Assembly (NCBI GenBank): GCA_025462835.1
Contig: JAOAPH010000051.1
Coordinates: 1-33,913 of the forward strand
Length of the DNA: 33,913 nucleotides
Origin: Candidatus Angelobacter sp.
Lineage (GTDB): Bacteria; Acidobacteriota; Terriglobia; Terriglobales; Acidobacteriaceae
Direction: 5' to 3'
The notes beneath the pieces were generated by a model. That model did no database searches. It was not told where the DNA came from and saw only the letters and a program-made list of their open reading frames with translations. Below are positions 1 through 9,580 of this stretch, piece by piece (the first letter of the stretch is position 1; the number at the start of each line of letters is the position of its first letter). The position numbers and the translations under genes are program-made.

Positions 1-2
1 AG

Positions 3-2999
3 GGATATCACGGCATCAAGCTTCATCCCGTTGCAGGCAAGTGCGGTGTCTTCGCTGAGACCGACATCAATGGTTTGCAGAAACAGGGAATCCCTCCCGA
101 TCAGTTAATGGCATCGCTCTTCGATGCCATCGTCTTGCAAAACCTGTCTGTGTTGACTCGCGGCCACACTATGCGACCTCACGTCTTGTTGCTGGGAGGG
201 CCGAACAGTTTCATTCGCGGCATGAAAGAGGCGTGGCAGTACAACATTCCCAAGACATGGGAAGAACGCAAGGTCCCCATTCCTGACGGCGCCAAACCGG
301 AAGACCTGATCAAAGTTCCTGGTAACGCGCAATACTTTGCAGCTATCGGCGCGGTGGAGTTCGGGAAAGACGAGGAAGAGGAAGTTGGCCGATATCGCGG
401 GACGGAATCACTGGTTGAATACATTGAAGTGGGCCGCGCGGAAGAGAAGGCGCAATCCGGCGGGCAAGGTCTCAGCAATTCTGAAGAAGAACTTAACGAA
501 TTCAAAAAGCAGTACACCCTCAAGAAGTTTATCCCCGCGCCATTTTCGCCTAGCACAACTGTCAGCGGATTCGTCGGCGTCGATGGCGGCTCCACTTCGA
601 CCAAGGCGGTCCTGATCTCCGAGTCTGGTGACATCCTCTGCAAGGCCTATCAGCTCTCTAATGGCAATCCCATTCAGGACACTATCGACATGTTTCTTGC
701 GCTTCGTGAGCAGGTGGAATCGAAGGGCGCGAAGATTGAGATTCTTGGCGTAGGAACGACAGGCTATGCGAAAGACGTTTTGAAAGATGTGCTGAATGCG
801 GACGTCGCACTGGTGGAAACCGTAGCGCATACGGAATCCGCGATGCGGTTCTACGACGACCCGCACGTGATTGTCGACGTGGGCGGGCAAGACATCAAAC
901 TCATCATCCTTAAAGACGGCCGCGTAAAGGACTTCAAACTCAACACGCAGTGCTCGGCGGGCAATGGTTACTTTCTGCAATCAACGGCCGAGGGCTTTGG
1001 GATGAAGGTGGACGAGTACTCGGACATCGCATTCTCCGCGAAATCGATGCCGCTCTTCGGTTACGGATGCGCGGTGTTCATGCAGTCTGACATCGTCAAT
1101 TTTCAACGCCAGGGCTGGCAGCCGCAAGAAATCCTGGCGGGGCTCGCGGCAGTGCTGCCGAAAAACATCTTTTTATACATCGCCAGCATTCCAAATCTCG
1201 CCAAGTTGGGCTCGCGATTCATCCTCCAGGGCGGGACACAGAAGAACCTTGCGGCTGTGAAGTCGCAAGTGGATTTCATCCGCTCACATTTTCATGGAAC
1301 CGAGCATGCGCCAGAGATCATCGTGCATGAGCACTGCGGAGAATCCGGCGCGATCGGCGCCGCGGTGGAATCGCTACGCCTGTGGCGCAACGGTAAGAAG
1401 ACGACGTTCATCGGGATGGACGCAGTCGAGAACATCAAGTACCGAACCACTCGCAATGAGAACACGCGATGCTACTTCTGCAAAAACAACTGCCTGCGCA
1501 CGTTCATAGATGTTCAACTCGGTGACGTGCAGAACTGGAAGCAACCGGCGTTCAAGTCCAAGGTAGCACTGGAAGCTGGCGAGCAGCGGCTGATCATCTC
1601 CACTTGCGAGAAGGGTCAAGTGGAAGATGTCGGCGCAATGCGAGGCATCAAGTCCGGATTGGACGCGATCAAGGCCGCGAATCCCAACTATGTGGAGATC
1701 GCATCACGCGAAGTGTGGAAGACGCGTAGTCCGGCAAGTGTGGCGGATCCCATTCCGTCCCGCGGATGGACCGCAGCAACAAAGCGCCGAATCGAGTTGA
1801 TGAAGAACCGTGCAAACCTGCGCATCGGAATGCCGAAGGTCTTGAACATGTACGTCTATGCGCCGCTGTTCAGTGCGTATCTAGAGAGCCTTGGGGTTTC
1901 GGCCGAAAACCTTGTCTATTCCGATTACACCACTCGGGAAATGTATCGGGCGGGCGCGGGCAGGGGCGCGATCGATCCGTGCTTCCCGTCGAAGATCGGC
2001 ATTCCTCACGTTTACAACCTCATCTGGGTGAAGCATGCGAAGAAGCCATTGACTCACATCTTCTTCCCAATGGTGGATGTGCTGCAGTCGCCAATGAAGA
2101 ATTGCAGCGGCCACAATGCGTGTCCCACGGTGACCGCCACTCCGGAGGCGGTGAAGGCTGCTTTCACGAAAGAAACGGACGTCTTCGCCGAACACGGTAT
2201 AACTTATCTTGATCCGGTCGTGAATCTCTCCGACCGGAAACTGCTCGCGCACCAGATGTTCGAATGCTGGGCACCGGTGCTCGGACTTTCGGAAGAAGAG
2301 AACGAGCGCGCCATCGCTGCCGGATACAATGCGCTGGACGATTATGAGACCGGCATTCGTAAGCGGGCGCGAGAAACGCTCGACATGCTGGAGCGTGAAA
2401 ACCGGATCGGAATCGTCATGCTCGGCCGCGTCTATCACCACGACCCGGGAGTGAACCACGAGATCATGGATGAATTCCAGAAGCTGGGCTATCCAGTGTT
2501 CTCGCAAAGCACACTGCCGTTCGACGAAGACTTATTGGATCGCTTATTTGGCGACGAAGTGCGCGCCGGCGTGATTACCCATCCCACAGACATTACGGAT
2601 GTTTGGAAGAACGCCTATTCGGCCAGCACCAACCACAAGATCTGGGCGGCAAAGTTTACCGCTCGACATCCCAACCTGGTTGCATTGGAAGTCTCCAACT
2701 TCAAGTGTGGCCATGACGCGCCTATCTACACGGTGATCGAAGAGATCATCGAACAATCCGGTACTCCGTATTTCGCTTTCAAGGATTTGGACGAGAACAA
2801 GCCGACGGGTTCGATCAAGATCCGCGTGGAGACCATTGATTATTTCCTGAAGCGCTATCGCGAGGACCTGACGAAAAAGACCGATGCGGGTAGCCAGTTA
2901 GAGAGGGAGATCGCCGAATACGAGCGGCGGCTGCGAGAGGAGCTGCTGCAAAAAAAGCCATCGCAGATCGAATACGGAACTGAAGTGGCCGCCGACTAA
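3..2999 (+). CDS. Giant acyl-CoA dehydratase activase-like protein (5' truncated)
   Basis: The frame is open to the left edge, so the start is missing; an internal TTG at 75 is not the real start. The visible protein begins at the end of a first ASKHA activator domain (GKCGVFAETDI). A complete second BadF/BcrA/HgdC-type activator domain follows: GVDGGSTSTKAVLI is the phosphate loop, DVGGQDIK the second nucleotide motif, and Cys in QCSAGNGYF and GYGCAVF correspond to the [4Fe-4S] ligands of HgdC. Next come a Cys cluster (CYFCKNNC, near nt 1471-1494) and a long DUF2229/HgdB-like C-terminal part with CFPSKIG, NCSGHNACP and FKCGHDAP. Known activators use ATP to inject an electron into 2-hydroxyacyl-CoA dehydratases. 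For this large fused family (usually about 1,400 residues) the substrate is not established. It converges on the MFS gene with a 13-base gap. Confidence 0.9.
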   Translation, partial: GYHGIKLHPVAGKCGVFAETDINGLQKQGIPPDQLMASLFDAIVLQNLSVLTRGHTMRPHVLLLGGPNSFIRGMKEAWQYNIPKTWEERKVPIPDGAKPEDLIKVPGNAQYFAAIGAVEFGKDEEEEVGRYRGTESLVEYIEVGRAEEKAQSGGQGLSNSEEELNEFKKQYTLKKFIPAPFSPSTTVSGFVGVDGGSTSTKAVLISESGDILCKAYQLSNGNPIQDTIDMFLALREQVESKGAKIEILGVGTTGYAKDVLKDVLNADVALVETVAHTESAMRFYDDPHVIVDVGGQDIKLIILKDGRVKDFKLNTQCSAGNGYFLQSTAEGFGMKVDEYSDIAFSAKSMPLFGYGCAVFMQSDIVNFQRQGWQPQEILAGLAAVLPKNIFLYIASIPNLAKLGSRFILQGGTQKNLAAVKSQVDFIRSHFHGTEHAPEIIVHEHCGESGAIGAAVESLRLWRNGKKTTFIGMDAVENIKYRTTRNENTRCYFCKNNCLRTFIDVQLGDVQNWKQPAFKSKVALEAGEQRLIISTCEKGQVEDVGAMRGIKSGLDAIKAANPNYVEIASREVWKTRSPASVADPIPSRGWTAATKRRIELMKNRANLRIGMPKVLNMYVYAPLFSAYLESLGVSAENLVYSDYTTREMYRAGAGRGAIDPCFPSKIGIPHVYNLIWVKHAKKPLTHIFFPMVDVLQSPMKNCSGHNACPTVTATPEAVKAAFTKETDVFAEHGITYLDPVVNLSDRKLLAHQMFECWAPVLGLSEEENERAIAAGYNALDDYETGIRKRARETLDMLERENRIGIVMLGRVYHHDPGVNHEIMDEFQKLGYPVFSQSTLPFDEDLLDRLFGDEVRAGVITHPTDITDVWKNAYSASTNHKIWAAKFTARHPNLVALEVSNFKCGHDAPIYTVIEEIIEQSGTPYFAFKDLDENKPTGSIKIRVETIDYFLKRYREDLTKKTDAGSQLEREIAEYERRLREELLQKKPSQIEYGTEVAAD

Positions 3000-3012
3000 C
3001 GGCTTTCTTGTT

Positions 3013-4314
3013 TCACAGTTCTCGCACCAGCTTGCTTCTAATAGAAAAATATATGGCAACGATAATTAGCAGTACTCCGTTGAACATCATCACTGCGGGC
3101 GCGCCAATCTTACTAGCGGCATATCCGCTTGCTAAGGCTCCCAAGGGAATCCCGCCGCGGAACGCCACCATGTAGATGCTCATCACGCGTCCTCGTAATT
3201 CGTCCGGCGCGATCAACTGCACAAGGGATGTCACTGTTGAAAAGACGATTATGAGGCTAAGACCGAAGGCGAATAACAAGATCTCACTTAGCCATAGAAC
3301 TCTAGATAAAGCGAAACCTATCATCAGGATCCCGCCCAGTCCCTGCATGGTCAGAGAAGTAATTCCCATTCCTTTATATTTGCCCTTCCAGGCAATCACC
3401 AGAGCGCCAATGACCGAGCCGGAGGCGGAGAACGCCATCAGTCGGCTATAAAGGCGCACGTCCTGGTGGAACACTTCCTTAGCGAAGAGAGGAAGAAAAG
3501 TCAGCGTCGAAAATGCGAGCAGAGTCAGCGCCGCTGCCAGGATTGTGAGTTCCATCAGGGTTTTTGTATTCCTCACATACGATAGGCCGCCTATCAGTTC
3601 ATCACGCATGCGCTTGGGCGCAACCGGAGGGATGTGTTGCACACGAAGAGACATCAAAGCGACGATCACGACGAGGAATGACAAGCCATTAAGGGAGAAG
3701 CACAGGGACATCCCGAATGTTGCCAATGTCACTCCTGCAAGCAGCGGTCCTATCACACGCGCAAGATTGAACTGGATCGAGTTCAGAGCGATTGCATTCG
3801 GCAAGGCCTTTTTGTCGACCAGAGATGGGATCAATGCCTGAGATGCGGGCCCGCCGAACGCCTGCGCCGATCCGGTTATGAACGAAAGACAGAGTATTTG
3901 CCAAACATGAACATGGCCAGAGAATACCAACATCGCCAGGGTGAAGGCGCAGGTCATCTGGATGTACTGCGAAACAATGAGAGTGCGCTTCCTGTCGAAT
4001 CGATCCGCGAACACACCTCCAATAAGCATGAAGAGGATGATCGGAAGTTGTTGGAGAAATGCATCAAGGCCTAAATAAAATGCCGATCCAGTCAGTGAGA
4101 GAACCAACCAGTTCTCTGCGATGTTTTGCATCCACGTGCCAATGCTGGACGCACAGGAGCCGCTCCAGAGTACCCGGAAATCGCGGTAAGCGAATGCCGC
4201 CAGCATCCGGTTCAACATCGGGCCTCCGGGCATTGTCGTGACTGTGCCAACTGGTTGGTCTAATGAAGATTGAGGCAGGGAAGCGTCTTGCGTCTTATCG
4301 GTGTCTGCTGGCAT
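3013..4314 (-). CDS. MFS exporter, EntS/MFS_3-like
   Basis: A 433-residue integral membrane protein that resembles the enterobactin-exporter-like MFS_3 group. About 12 hydrophobic helices can be read, starting near residue 45. The loop after helix 2 has the MFS signature GGVFADRFDRKR, and the second half has LRGRVMSIY, typical of this group. The likely role is proton-driven efflux of a small molecule across the inner membrane; the substrate cannot be deduced. The ATG at 4314 is used. A TetR regulator lies 141 bases upstream on the same strand, so the two may be co-transcribed and this exporter could belong to the same drug-response regulon as the RND operon. Confidence 0.88.
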   Translation of the reverse strand: MPADTDKTQDASLPQSSLDQPVGTVTTMPGGPMLNRMLAAFAYRDFRVLWSGSCASSIGTWMQNIAENWLVLSLTGSAFYLGLDAFLQQLPIILFMLIGGVFADRFDRKRTLIVSQYIQMTCAFTLAMLVFSGHVHVWQILCLSFITGSAQAFGGPASQALIPSLVDKKALPNAIALNSIQFNLARVIGPLLAGVTLATFGMSLCFSLNGLSFLVVIVALMSLRVQHIPPVAPKRMRDELIGGLSYVRNTKTLMELTILAAALTLLAFSTLTFLPLFAKEVFHQDVRLYSRLMAFSASGSVIGALVIAWKGKYKGMGITSLTMQGLGGILMIGFALSRVLWLSEILLFAFGLSLIIVFSTVTSLVQLIAPDELRGRVMSIYMVAFRGGIPLGALASGYAASKIGAPAVMMFNGVLLIIVAIYFSIRSKLVREL

Positions 4315-4455
4315 TGGGCTCTAAAGATGATTCAAAGAAGTGTAGGGCTTCAGCTTTTCTCGGCGGCTGACGACTTCCTCAGGGTACCACTCCAGTTAGG
4401 CCATAAATCGGTGCCGGAGGATTTGGCTGCCCCCGGCTGGATTACGCAGTTTCCG

Positions 4456-5088
4456 TTAGTGAGCCCGCGAGCGGCGTTGAGCAGGCGTTTTTGCCAGCAG
4501 TCCCTCGAAGGCGGAATCACACAACTGATCGACGAAGGAGTTATCAAGTGGCAGATGTTTTACGAGAAACCGGAGATAGATTGGTCCATAAAGTGCGTCA
4601 AGCGCGACATCAAGATCGATATCGGAACGCATCTCGCCAGTGAGTACGGCTTTCGACAGGATCTCCCGCCCTTTAACACGCCGAGGCTCCATCCACTGCG
4701 AACGGAATGCGTCAATGAGTTCCGGATCTGACTGGCCACCTCCCAAGAGGGCGCGCAAGACCCGGCCGCTCCGGCTTGTGAGCACTTTGCAAAGCTCTTT
4801 TATTTGCAAGCGGATATCTTCCCTGAGCGATCCAGTGTCACGAAACCTGACTTTCGGCTCAATACGCGTGAAGAATGCTTCTGCGGCAACAGAAGCTTTA
4901 TTGGGCCACCACCGATAGACGGTGGTCTTTCCTACACCGGCACGTTCGGCTATCCCTTCCATAGTGAGGTCCGCAAAACCCCCTTCGCCGCTTAATATCT
5001 GCCAGGTTGCATCAAGGATCGCGCGACGGGCATCGAGACAGCGAGGCCGTCCGGGACGGTTTTCGACTTTTTCCAACTTTTTTTCCAC
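4456..5088 (-). CDS. TetR/AcrR-family transcriptional regulator
   Basis: A 210-residue TetR-type repressor. The N-terminal HTH is clear (AILDATWQILSGEGGFADLT, then MEGIAERAGVGKTTVYRWW, residues about 24-62); the C-terminal half is a ligand/dimerisation domain with the LRALLGGGQSDPEL pattern of the TetR_C group. The start is GTG at 5088, chosen because GGAGG lies six bases upstream; the very Lys-rich N terminus (MEKKLEKVENRPGRPR) is common in this family. It is divergent from the RND operon, with operator-like repeats in the 123-base gap, so it most likely represses that operon and itself. It may also control the MFS exporter downstream. Confidence 0.92.
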   Translation of the reverse strand: MEKKLEKVENRPGRPRCLDARRAILDATWQILSGEGGFADLTMEGIAERAGVGKTTVYRWWPNKASVAAEAFFTRIEPKVRFRDTGSLREDIRLQIKELCKVLTSRSGRVLRALLGGGQSDPELIDAFRSQWMEPRRVKGREILSKAVLTGEMRSDIDLDVALDALYGPIYLRFLVKHLPLDNSFVDQLCDSAFEGLLAKTPAQRRSRAH

Positions 5089-5123
5089 AGCTAACCTCCG
5101 CTCCTTTAGATGCTACATTATCT

Positions 5124-5158
5124 GAATCGATACACAACGTAGCGAATCAATACATTCG
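5124..5158. promoter_or_regulatory. Candidate TetR operator region
   Basis: Two near-identical direct repeats, GAATCGATACA (5124-5134) and GAATCAATACA (5144-5154), start exactly 20 bases apart. The second overlaps an inverted repeat, CGAAT-N6-ATTCG (5143-5158). A minus-strand -10-like GATAAT (plus strand 5117-5122) lies just beside the first copy, so a bound repressor would cover the tetR promoter. Assignment to this TetR protein is inference from position. Confidence 0.45.
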
Positions 5159-5211
5159 TACTGCGAGTACCTCGCGGCAGAAATCATTCTCAGGTATTAC
5201 GGAAACGAACC

Positions 5212-8200
5212 ATGTGGATTGTGGAGTTAGCTCTTAGGCGCCCTTACACTTTTATTGTAATGGCGTTGTTGATACTGATCATCGGCCCGATCGTTGTACT
5301 GCAAACGCCCACAGACATCTTCCCGGAGATCAATATTCCGGTTGTGAGTGTGATCTGGAACTATAGCGGATTACCACCGCAGGAGATGGCGGACCACATA
5401 GTTTCTCCTTACGAGCGAATCCTCACCACCACAGTAAACGATATCGAGCACACAGAATCACAATCATTGCCTGGTGTGGCGGTCATAAAGATATTCTTCC
5501 GCCCGGGAGCCAACATCCCAACCGCCATTGCACAAGTTACGGCAATATCGCAGACCGCAACTCGTCAACTACCCCAAGGCACAACGCCACCACTGGTCAT
5601 CACATACTCGGCATCCAGTGTGCCTATTTTGCAGGTTGGATTAAGCAGCTCCACACTAAGCGAACAAGAACTTAATGACATCGGCTTGAATTCCTTGCGC
5701 ACGCGTCTCATTACAGTGCAAGGCGCAGCAGTCCCGTTCCCCTATGGTGGGAAGGCCCGCCAGGTCACGGTTGATTTGGATACAAGAGCATTGCAAGCCA
5801 AGGGTTTGACTCCGGTAGACATAGTCAACGCGGTGAGCGCACAAAACTTGATTCTGCCCTCGGGCACGGCCAAGTTTGGCCCGACGGAATATAACGTTGA
5901 GTTGAACGGCGCGCCGCAGAGCATCGCCGAATTGAATGACCTGCCGGTGAAGACGGCAGATGGAAGTACGATCTACCTGCGCGAAGTAGCGCACGTCCGT
6001 GATGGATTTTCTCCGCAAACTAACGTTGTCAGGCAAGACGGTACCCGTGGATCTCTTCTCAGCGTAGTCAAGAACGGCGGAGCGTCTACCCTCGCCATCG
6101 TCAAGAACATCCGCAACGTCTTGCCCATCGCCGCGCAGTCGCTTCCGGAAGATTTAAAGATCACACCCTTGTTTGATCAATCGTTATTCGTCCGTGCTGC
6201 GGTGCAAGGCGTGGTCCGCGAGGGGCTCATCGCAGCCTGCCTGACCGCATTGATGATCTTGCTGTTCCTCGGTGACTGGCGCAGCACGCTGATCATTGCC
6301 ATCTCTATCCCGCTTTCAATCCTTACCTCGATCATTGTGCTGAGCAGTCTCGGCGAGACCATCAACATCATGACTCTGGGCGGACTGGCGCTCGCTGTGG
6401 GGATACTGGTTGATGATGCCACCGTTGCCATCGAAAACATCGATAGGCACTTGGAGATGGGAAAGCCGCTGCGCGCAGCGATCCTGGACGGTTCGCATGA
6501 AGTAGCAACGCCGGCGTTGGTATCAACTCTCTGCATCTGCATCGTCTTTGTCCCGATGTTTTTCCTGACCGGAGTGGCAAAATTCTTATTCGTTCCGCTC
6601 GCCGAATCCGTAGTCTTCGCCATGTTGGCTTCTTATGTTCTTTCGCGGACGCTGGTGCCCACGCTGGTGATGTACTTGATCCCCGAGCACTCCGAGTCGT
6701 CCGATAACAAGCGGCACGGTTTCTTCGCTCGCTATCAGAAGCGATTCGAAGCGGGGTTTGAGAAGTTTCGCGAGAATTATCAAAATCTATTGCAGGCATG
6801 TCTCGACCACCGCAAGGCCTTTGTCGCCTGCTTTCTGACCTTTTGCGTCGTTTCTTCAGGACTTTTTTTCGTGCTAGGGAGTGACTTCTTTCCCAGTGTT
6901 GACGCTGGACAGTTCCGCCTGCATTTGCGCGCACGGTCAGGACTAAGAATTGAAGAGACGGCGAAACTTTGCGATGAGGTAGAGAATTATCTGCGTCAGG
7001 AGATACCTCCAAGTGAGCTCGGCGGAATACTGGACAACATTGGGCTGCCCTATAGCGGGATCAATCTTTCGTATAGCAACGCCGGCACGATCGGCACCGG
7101 CGATGGAGAGATACTGGTTTCACTTTCGCCTGAACATCACCAGTCCACTGCGGCAATCGTTCACCATCTGCGCGAAGAGCTTCCGAAACGGTTTCCCGGA
7201 GTGGAGTTCTTCTTCCAACCCTCAGACATAGTCACACAGATATTGAACTTTGGATTGCCTGCTCCCATCGATGTACAGGTTGTGGGGCCAAATGGGAACA
7301 CCGCCAAGAATTACGAGATCGCGCAGAAGATCGCCCGTGAGGTGCGGCACGTGCCCGGCGCAGCGGATGTTCATGTGCAACAACTTCTTGATGAGCCCAC
7401 TTTACATGTTGATGTAGACCGTTCGCGGGCGCAGCAGGTCGGCGTCAATGCGCGCGATGTAGCACAAAACCTCCTCGTATCCCTGAGTTCAAGTTTCCAG
7501 ACTGCACCTACGTTCTGGGTAAATCCCAAAAATGGCGTGAATTACAACGTGTCTGTGCAATCACCTCAGTACCGGGTTGATTCCATGCAGGCCATGCTCA
7601 ACACACCCATTTCCGGAGCGCGACCAGCTAGTCCACAAATACTTTCAAATCTGGTGACAGTTACACCCGCGGTTAGACCCGCGGTAGTCACGCATTACAA
7701 CATTGCACCGGTTATCGATATATATGCCAGTGTGCAAGATCGCGATCTTGGCGGCGTGGCACGCGATGTAAACCGCGTTCTTGCTGAATACACACCGCAA
7801 TTGCCAAGAGGCTCTCAGATAGTCGTCCGGGGACAGGTGCAAACGATGAATTCGTCGTTCATCGGTTTGGGTATCGGATTACTCGGAGCGATCGTGCTTG
7901 TTTACTTGCTGATCGTTGTTAATTTTCAAAGCTGGACAGATCCTTTCATCATCATCACCGCACTTCCGGCGGCTGTGGCGGGGATTGCATGGATACTTCT
8001 GGTCACGCAAACACCCTTAAGCGTGCCCGCATTGACGGGCGCGATCATGTGCATGGGAGTGGCGACCGCGAACAGTATTCTTGTGGTCTCTTTTGCCAGG
8101 CAGCGCATGGACGCCGGCGAAACAGCGATGGAAGCGGCCCTGCAGGCTGGGTTCACACGTTTGCGCCCGGTGCTCATGACAGCTTTGGCAATGATCATTG

Positions 8201-8370
8201 GCATGCTGCCCATGGCGCTCGGATTCGGAGAAGGCGGCGAGCAGAACGCTCCGTTGGGCCGGGCTGTGATCGGCGGGCTGCTGTTTGCTACGGTTTCAAC
8301 CCTTCTTTTTGTGCCGTCAATATTCACCATCATCCATGGCAGCAATGAACAGGAGAATGCACGTGTCTAA
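5212..8370 (+). CDS. RND multidrug efflux permease (AcrB/MdtB type)
   Basis: 1,052 residues, the usual length of an inner-membrane RND pump. Helix 1 is at residues about 10-30, followed by a large periplasmic loop (PTDIFPEINIPVV at its start), a block of six helices around residues 340-500, a second periplasmic loop and a final helix block. The proton-relay motif GILVDDATVAIENI, with the paired aspartates of AcrB helix 4, is intact. It should export hydrophobic compounds using the proton gradient, together with the adaptor and outer-membrane protein encoded downstream. Its stop overlaps the start of the adaptor gene, indicating translational coupling. Expression is probably repressed by the divergent TetR protein. 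Confidence 0.95.
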   Translation: MWIVELALRRPYTFIVMALLILIIGPIVVLQTPTDIFPEINIPVVSVIWNYSGLPPQEMADHIVSPYERILTTTVNDIEHTESQSLPGVAVIKIFFRPGANIPTAIAQVTAISQTATRQLPQGTTPPLVITYSASSVPILQVGLSSSTLSEQELNDIGLNSLRTRLITVQGAAVPFPYGGKARQVTVDLDTRALQAKGLTPVDIVNAVSAQNLILPSGTAKFGPTEYNVELNGAPQSIAELNDLPVKTADGSTIYLREVAHVRDGFSPQTNVVRQDGTRGSLLSVVKNGGASTLAIVKNIRNVLPIAAQSLPEDLKITPLFDQSLFVRAAVQGVVREGLIAACLTALMILLFLGDWRSTLIIAISIPLSILTSIIVLSSLGETINIMTLGGLALAVGILVDDATVAIENIDRHLEMGKPLRAAILDGSHEVATPALVSTLCICIVFVPMFFLTGVAKFLFVPLAESVVFAMLASYVLSRTLVPTLVMYLIPEHSESSDNKRHGFFARYQKRFEAGFEKFRENYQNLLQACLDHRKAFVACFLTFCVVSSGLFFVLGSDFFPSVDAGQFRLHLRARSGLRIEETAKLCDEVENYLRQEIPPSELGGILDNIGLPYSGINLSYSNAGTIGTGDGEILVSLSPEHHQSTAAIVHHLREELPKRFPGVEFFFQPSDIVTQILNFGLPAPIDVQVVGPNGNTAKNYEIAQKIAREVRHVPGAADVHVQQLLDEPTLHVDVDRSRAQQVGVNARDVAQNLLVSLSSSFQTAPTFWVNPKNGVNYNVSVQSPQYRVDSMQAMLNTPISGARPASPQILSNLVTVTPAVRPAVVTHYNIAPVIDIYASVQDRDLGGVARDVNRVLAEYTPQLPRGSQIVVRGQVQTMNSSFIGLGIGLLGAIVLVYLLIVVNFQSWTDPFIIITALPAAVAGIAWILLVTQTPLSVPALTGAIMCMGVATANSILVVSFARQRMDAGETAMEAALQAGFTRLRPVLMTALAMIIGMLPMALGFGEGGEQNAPLGRAVIGGLLFATVSTLLFVPSIFTIIHGSNEQENARV

Positions 8371-9580
8371 TACAGACGTTTCGTTATCCGAGGAAAATCT
8401 GGAACACGCGAAGAGGCAGCCTCAAAAGTCCGGGCGCGGCTTACTCCTCAAAATTGGAGTGGTTGCAGCGTTCGTGTTCGTTGTAGCAGCGGGCGTTATA
8501 ACCGGTATCAGGGTCGTCGAACGGCGAACGCTTGCCGCTGAAACGGAGCGGCTTGCGGTTCCAACGGTAGCAATCATTCATCCGAAATCGGAGTCGCCTG
8601 AAGACGAAGTCCTGCTGCCCGCGAATTTGCAGGCATTCACCGAATCGCCGATCTATGCCCGGACCAATGGATACCTTCGGCACTGGACAAAAGATATTGG
8701 AAGCCGCGTAAGCAAGGGCGAATTACTGGCGGAGATAGACACTCCGGAGATCGATCAGGAACTGAGTCAGGCTCGCGCTGCGCGGGAACAGGCGGCCGCC
8801 AGGTTGAGCATCGCGAAGACGTCCGCTGAACGATGGCAGAACCTTCGAAAGAGCGATTCAGTCTCGCAACAAGAAGCGGATGAGCGCAGCAGTACCTTGC
8901 AACAGGGGCAGGCGGATCTCGCGGCCGCAGAAGCCAACGTGCGGCGATTGGAGCAGCTCGAGTCTTTCAAACACATCTACGCTCCGTTTTCGGGCGTAAT
9001 AACGAAGCGCAACATAGATGTCGGGGCATTGATCAATGCCGGCAACGGCGGCACGAACCGGGAGTTGTTTGACATCGCGCAAATTGACCCGTTACGTGTC
9101 TATGTAAGTGTTCCCCAGACTTATGCACCTTCCATCAAGCCTGGCATGTCAGCTTATATTTCACTGAATGAATTCCCGAACCAGAAATTCGAAGGTAAGG
9201 TCGCGCGCAATGCCAATTCAATAGATCCGGCAACACGAACTCTGACAACAGAAGTCGATGTTCCAAATCCGAAGGGCAAGTTGCTCCCCGGATCCTATGC
9301 CCAGATTCACTTGGCCATGCATGTCGATGGATCCCGCTTGACGCTTCCGGTGAATGCAGTCCTGTTTCGGGGTGAAGGCGCCAGAACTGCCGTGGTTGAC
9401 CGCGAGGGACGTGTTCGCCTGAAACCATTGACGATCGGACGCGACTACGGCATCAACATCGAAATTCTTTCCGGACTGACAGCGGAAGACAACGTCATCA
9501 TCAATCCCGCGGACTCGCTCGAAGAAGGTCAACAGGTCCAAGTCCGGCACGAGCAAACCCCTCAGCAAGGAAGCAAGTAA
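8363..9580 (+). CDS. RND periplasmic adaptor (HlyD/MFP family)
   Basis: Membrane-fusion protein of the pump, 405 residues from GTG 8363. This start was chosen because AGGAG lies at 8351-8355, seven bases upstream, and the GTG overlaps the permease stop (8368-8370); in-frame ATGs at 8336, 8345 and 8357 have no properly spaced site. A single N-terminal membrane anchor (LLLKIGVVAAFVFVVAAGVI) is followed by a split lipoyl domain (SPIYARTNGYL near the start, YAPFSGVITKRNIDVGALI after the hairpin), an alpha-helical coiled-coil hairpin rich in Ala/Gln/Arg (about residues 125-205), a beta-barrel domain, and a membrane-proximal domain. It bridges permease and outer-membrane channel. Confidence 0.93.
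   Translation: MSNTDVSLSEENLEHAKRQPQKSGRGLLLKIGVVAAFVFVVAAGVITGIRVVERRTLAAETERLAVPTVAIIHPKSESPEDEVLLPANLQAFTESPIYARTNGYLRHWTKDIGSRVSKGELLAEIDTPEIDQELSQARAAREQAAARLSIAKTSAERWQNLRKSDSVSQQEADERSSTLQQGQADLAAAEANVRRLEQLESFKHIYAPFSGVITKRNIDVGALINAGNGGTNRELFDIAQIDPLRVYVSVPQTYAPSIKPGMSAYISLNEFPNQKFEGKVARNANSIDPATRTLTTEVDVPNPKGKLLPGSYAQIHLAMHVDGSRLTLPVNAVLFRGEGARTAVVDREGRVRLKPLTIGRDYGINIEILSGLTAEDNVIINPADSLEEGQQVQVRHEQTPQQGSK

Noticed and set aside
4270-4731. 153-codon plus-strand ORF across the MFS-TetR gap
   Set aside because: It runs antisense to the TetR C terminus, and its sequence resembles no protein family.
8285-8362. Longer start for the RND adaptor
   Set aside because: It would overlap the permease C terminus with no ribosome site; AGGAG fits GTG 8363.
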